6,818 nt of DNA from JALSJK01 sp964530345 (lineage in GTDB: Bacteria > Pseudomonadota > Gammaproteobacteria > Methylococcales > Methylomonadaceae), in NCBI GenBank assembly GCA_964530345.1, contig CAZGYJ010000148.1:1-6818 (forward strand). Direction: 5' to 3'. Within the stretch, counting starts at the first letter, position 1; each line of letters starts with the position of its first letter. Shown here piece by piece: positions 4,928 through 6,818 of the stretch. The notes beneath the pieces were generated by a model. The model saw only the letters and a program-made list of their open reading frames with translations, did no database searches and was not told the DNA's origin. The position numbers and the translations under genes are program-made.

Positions 4928-5752
4928 TACTTTCAACTCGATAGAAATTTGTGTGGTTTCCTTATCGGCTGATTTAGAACCCAAAGTATTGGCTTCACGA
5001 TTCATTTCCTGCATTAAAAAATCCAGACGGCGGCCAATTGGCTCGTCTTGTTTTAATACTCTTTGTACCTCTACAATGTGAGTTTCAAGACGATCCAGTT
5101 CTTCTTCGATATCCAGTTTTTGCGTCAAAAATACCATTTCCTGTTCCAGTCGATCAAAATCCGGTTCGGAAACAAGCTCCAGAATCCGGTCATGAATTTT
5201 TTTTCTCAGGTTATTGATGACCTCCGGAATTCTGGTTTTGGCAGTTTTGACAAAATGTTGCATTTTTTGGCACCGGCTTTCAATCATTTGCCCCAGTTTT
5301 TCACCTTCGCGTTGCCTGACTTCGAGGAAGTCAGCAATGGTTTGGCCGACCAAATCAACAATTGCGGCTTTAAGTAATTTCTTATCCATCTGCTGTTCTT
5401 GCAAGACGCCAGGATAATTTAAAACTTCAAAGGCAGAAAAGGGTTGAGGATTATCCATTTTTTTTGCGATGGTTCCGGTTAATTCAAGAAGTTGATTGAC
5501 GGCGGCTAAATTTAAGGCGAGAGGTGGTTCGCTTTCGGTATTGGTTTTATAGGACAAAACGCACTCAATTTTCCCCCGTTTGATTTTTTCATTAATAACA
5601 GATCGCAAATCAGCTTCACAAAATCTTATTTTTTCAGGTAACCGAATGGTAATATCACAATAGCGGTGATTGACTGATCGTAGTTCACAATTGAGAATCA
5701 GGCCATCACAAACAAGCTCTTTACTGGCAAAAGCCGTCATACTCTTTATCAT
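4886..5752 (-). CDS. yicC: YicC family endoribonuclease
   Basis: At 288 residues it is essentially the length of E. coli YicC (287). The N-terminal YicC domain starts MIKSMTAFA and has the conserved ELRSVNHRYCDITIRLPE (23-40). The C-terminal DUF1732 domain has IEEELDRLETHI, IGRRLDFLMQEMNREANTL and the family's hallmark end ELKVLIEQMREQVQNIE. E. coli YicC is a cytoplasmic RNase reported to act on the small RNA RyhB. AGGTGA (complement of 5757-5762) lies 4 bases before the start. yicC often sits next to gmk in gammaproteobacteria. Here its 3' end converges on the fusion gene, so gmk is not downstream. The kinase gene is divergent across a 44-base gap. Confidence 0.95.
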   Translation of the reverse strand: MIKSMTAFASKELVCDGLILNCELRSVNHRYCDITIRLPEKIRFCEADLRSVINEKIKRGKIECVLSYKTNTESEPPLALNLAAVNQLLELTGTIAKKMDNPQPFSAFEVLNYPGVLQEQQMDKKLLKAAIVDLVGQTIADFLEVRQREGEKLGQMIESRCQKMQHFVKTAKTRIPEVINNLRKKIHDRILELVSEPDFDRLEQEMVFLTQKLDIEEELDRLETHIVEVQRVLKQDEPIGRRLDFLMQEMNREANTLGSKSADKETTQISIELKVLIEQMREQVQNIE

Positions 5753-5796
5753 TATTTCACCTATACTTGTTGGATTATTTGCTGCATTTGAATTAA
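5753..5796. promoter_or_regulatory. Divergent intergenic region between yicC and the kinase gene
   Basis: These 44 bases must serve both genes. On the plus strand TATACT (5762-5767) resembles a -10 box at 5 of 6 positions, but no -35 box stands 16-18 bases upstream. The minus strand carries the yicC ribosome binding site (5757-5762), which overlaps that candidate. The kinase has no Shine-Dalgarno sequence in TTTGAATTAA before its ATG. Promoters could extend into the first codons of yicC. Confidence 0.35.
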
Positions 5797-6708
5797 ATGG
5801 CTGAATATTACGATCCGGCGACTTATCCTAAGGAATGGAATTATTTACAGCCGGGAACCATTATAGACCAGTACGTTATTGAGCGTGAACTTGCTCACGG
5901 TGGCTTTAGTTCTGTATATCTGGCAAGACAAAGAGAAGACCAGATTCAGGTTGCGATCAAGGAGTATTTGCCGCGTAAATTGGCACATCGGACCTGGAAC
6001 AATAAAGTTGTGACGAATGATGAAGAGAGTTTGCGTTTATTCCAGTGCGGTCGTAATCTTTTTCTTGAAGAAGCCAAGGTGCTGGCAAATCTCAAACATC
6101 CCAATATTGTCGAGGTTGTTAGTTTTTTTAGTGCCAATTCGACTGTCTATATTGTGATGACTTATGATTACGGAATTGGCCTTGACAAGATGATAAAACA
6201 AAAAAAAATGAAGGTAACATTGGAGTTTTTACTTACAGTTTTTAATGCCTTGCTGGATGGTGTGGAAAAGATTCACCAACACAATGTTGTTCACCTTGAT
6301 ATTAAGCCGGCAAATATTTTGATTCGCCCTGGTTATAATCCACTATTACTTGATTTTGGTGCAGTACAGGCTTTTCCCAGTATGACGCAAAAACAACGCA
6401 GTAAAGTAGTCTCCAAAGGATTTTCTCCGGTAGAGCAATGTCATGGTCAGACCCAATTAATCGGTCCCTGGACTGATTTATATGCAGTTGGCGCAAGTAT
6501 TCGTAGTTGTCTGGATGCTAAAGCGCCAATTTCTTCTATAGAGCGATTAAAAAAAGATACGTTGGCTCCTGCAGTTAAGGTGTATAAAAGAAAATTTCCG
6601 GAAACATTTTTGCAAGCTATTGACTGGGCGATGGCAATTGAGCCTGAAAGACGCCCACAATCTGTACAGGAATTCAAGCAGGAGTTCCAGTTATTAACTG
6701 AGGCTTAG
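5797..6708 (+). CDS. Stand-alone Hanks-type Ser/Thr protein kinase
   Basis: A 303-residue cytoplasmic kinase made almost entirely of one catalytic domain (about 25-300), with no membrane segment, PASTA repeat or other sensor. Motifs in order: nucleotide loop LAHGGFSSVY (32-41), VAIKEYLP with Lys55, helix C Glu91/Glu92, catalytic loop HLDIKPANIL (166-175) with Asp168 and Asn173, DFG (186-188), GFSPVEQ (208-214) in place of the APE region, WTDLYAVG (225-232) and Arg286. The essential Lys, Asp, Asn and DFG are all present, so it should be active. The usual HRD is HLD, making it a non-RD kinase that may not need activation-loop phosphorylation. Two glycines of the nucleotide loop are Ala33 and Ser38. 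An in-frame TAA at 5794-5796 fixes ATG 5797. Such kinases often pair with a PP2C phosphatase; any partner would lie beyond the window. The substrate is unknown. Confidence 0.92.
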   Translation: MAEYYDPATYPKEWNYLQPGTIIDQYVIERELAHGGFSSVYLARQREDQIQVAIKEYLPRKLAHRTWNNKVVTNDEESLRLFQCGRNLFLEEAKVLANLKHPNIVEVVSFFSANSTVYIVMTYDYGIGLDKMIKQKKMKVTLEFLLTVFNALLDGVEKIHQHNVVHLDIKPANILIRPGYNPLLLDFGAVQAFPSMTQKQRSKVVSKGFSPVEQCHGQTQLIGPWTDLYAVGASIRSCLDAKAPISSIERLKKDTLAPAVKVYKRKFPETFLQAIDWAMAIEPERRPQSVQEFKQEFQLLTEA

Positions 6709-6818
6709 TTTTTTTGCTAATGATAAACACAAGGTTTTATAGTCGTTTGAATTGTACTTCGGAGTTAATTCCGTGAAAATTTGTAAATCTACTAACGGAT
6801 AGATGGTACTGTTTTTTT
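6709..6818. other. AT-rich region after the kinase gene, no gene recognised
   Basis: The kinase stop is followed by GTTTTTTTGC without a clear stem before it. CGGAG-TTAA-TTCCG (6761-6774) could form a 5-base hairpin with one G:U pair but lacks a U-tract. The window ends in a run of seven T (6812-6818), so a terminator straddling the edge cannot be judged. Confidence 0.4.

Noticed and set aside
5063..5377. Open frame of 104 codons on the plus strand
   Set aside because: It is antisense to yicC, whose protein is strongly conserved; the frame reflects yicC codon use.
6761..6818. Terminator downstream of the kinase
   Set aside because: The small hairpin lacks a U-tract and the final T-run has no clear stem before it and is cut by the window edge.

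Overview
The window is AT-rich DNA from a Gram-negative bacterium, most likely a gammaproteobacterium. The YicC protein is close to the enteric form, two proteins carry signal peptides for the periplasm, and one of these is a di-haem c-type protein. A methanethiol oxidase of the methylotroph type, together with a dispersed repeat of a kind I associate with gammaproteobacterial methanotrophs (Methylococcales), makes such a methanotroph my best guess. The taxonomic placement is inference.

Layout. Bases 1-48 are the end of a palindromic repeat element cut by the window edge. A TetR/NemR-like repressor (149-745, +) and a 90-residue DUF4242 protein (768-1040, +) form a two-gene operon. Its promoter holds a TetR-type operator, and the first mRNA may be leaderless. 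A complete 161-bp MITE-like element (1073-1233) follows, with 20-bp perfect terminal inverted repeats and a perfect 8-bp target duplication (GATTATTT). It is a relative of the fragment at the window start, so the tetR-DUF4242 pair sits between two related elements. About 160 bp of leader DNA with several dyads leads to mtoX (1401-2798, +), a periplasmic SBP56-family methanethiol oxidase. A terminator-like hairpin separates it from a gene for one polypeptide that joins a SCO1/SenC copper-chaperone domain to a di-haem MauG/cytochrome c peroxidase domain (2877-4829, +). yicC (4886-5752, -) converges on this gene. A stand-alone Ser/Thr protein kinase (5797-6708, +) is divergent from yicC. The last 110 bases hold no recognised gene.

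How the genes may work together. MtoX is a copper enzyme that oxidises methanethiol to formaldehyde, H2S and H2O2. SCO1/SenC and MauG genes are known neighbours of mtoX and are thought to serve copper loading or maturation. Here both activities are on one chain, which would give a compact oxidase-plus-maturase pair. The TetR-DUF4242 operon upstream may be linked to it (a NemR-like Cys/Lys sensor pair could respond to an electrophile such as formaldehyde), but the MITE lies between them and the link is unproven. yicC and the kinase look like ordinary chromosomal neighbours.

Most notable points: the SCO1-MauG fusion with a CX5C copper motif, the MITE with target duplication and second copy, the operator-bearing apparently leaderless tetR promoter, and a short frame encoding an almost canonical EF-hand loop between the fusion gene and yicC.
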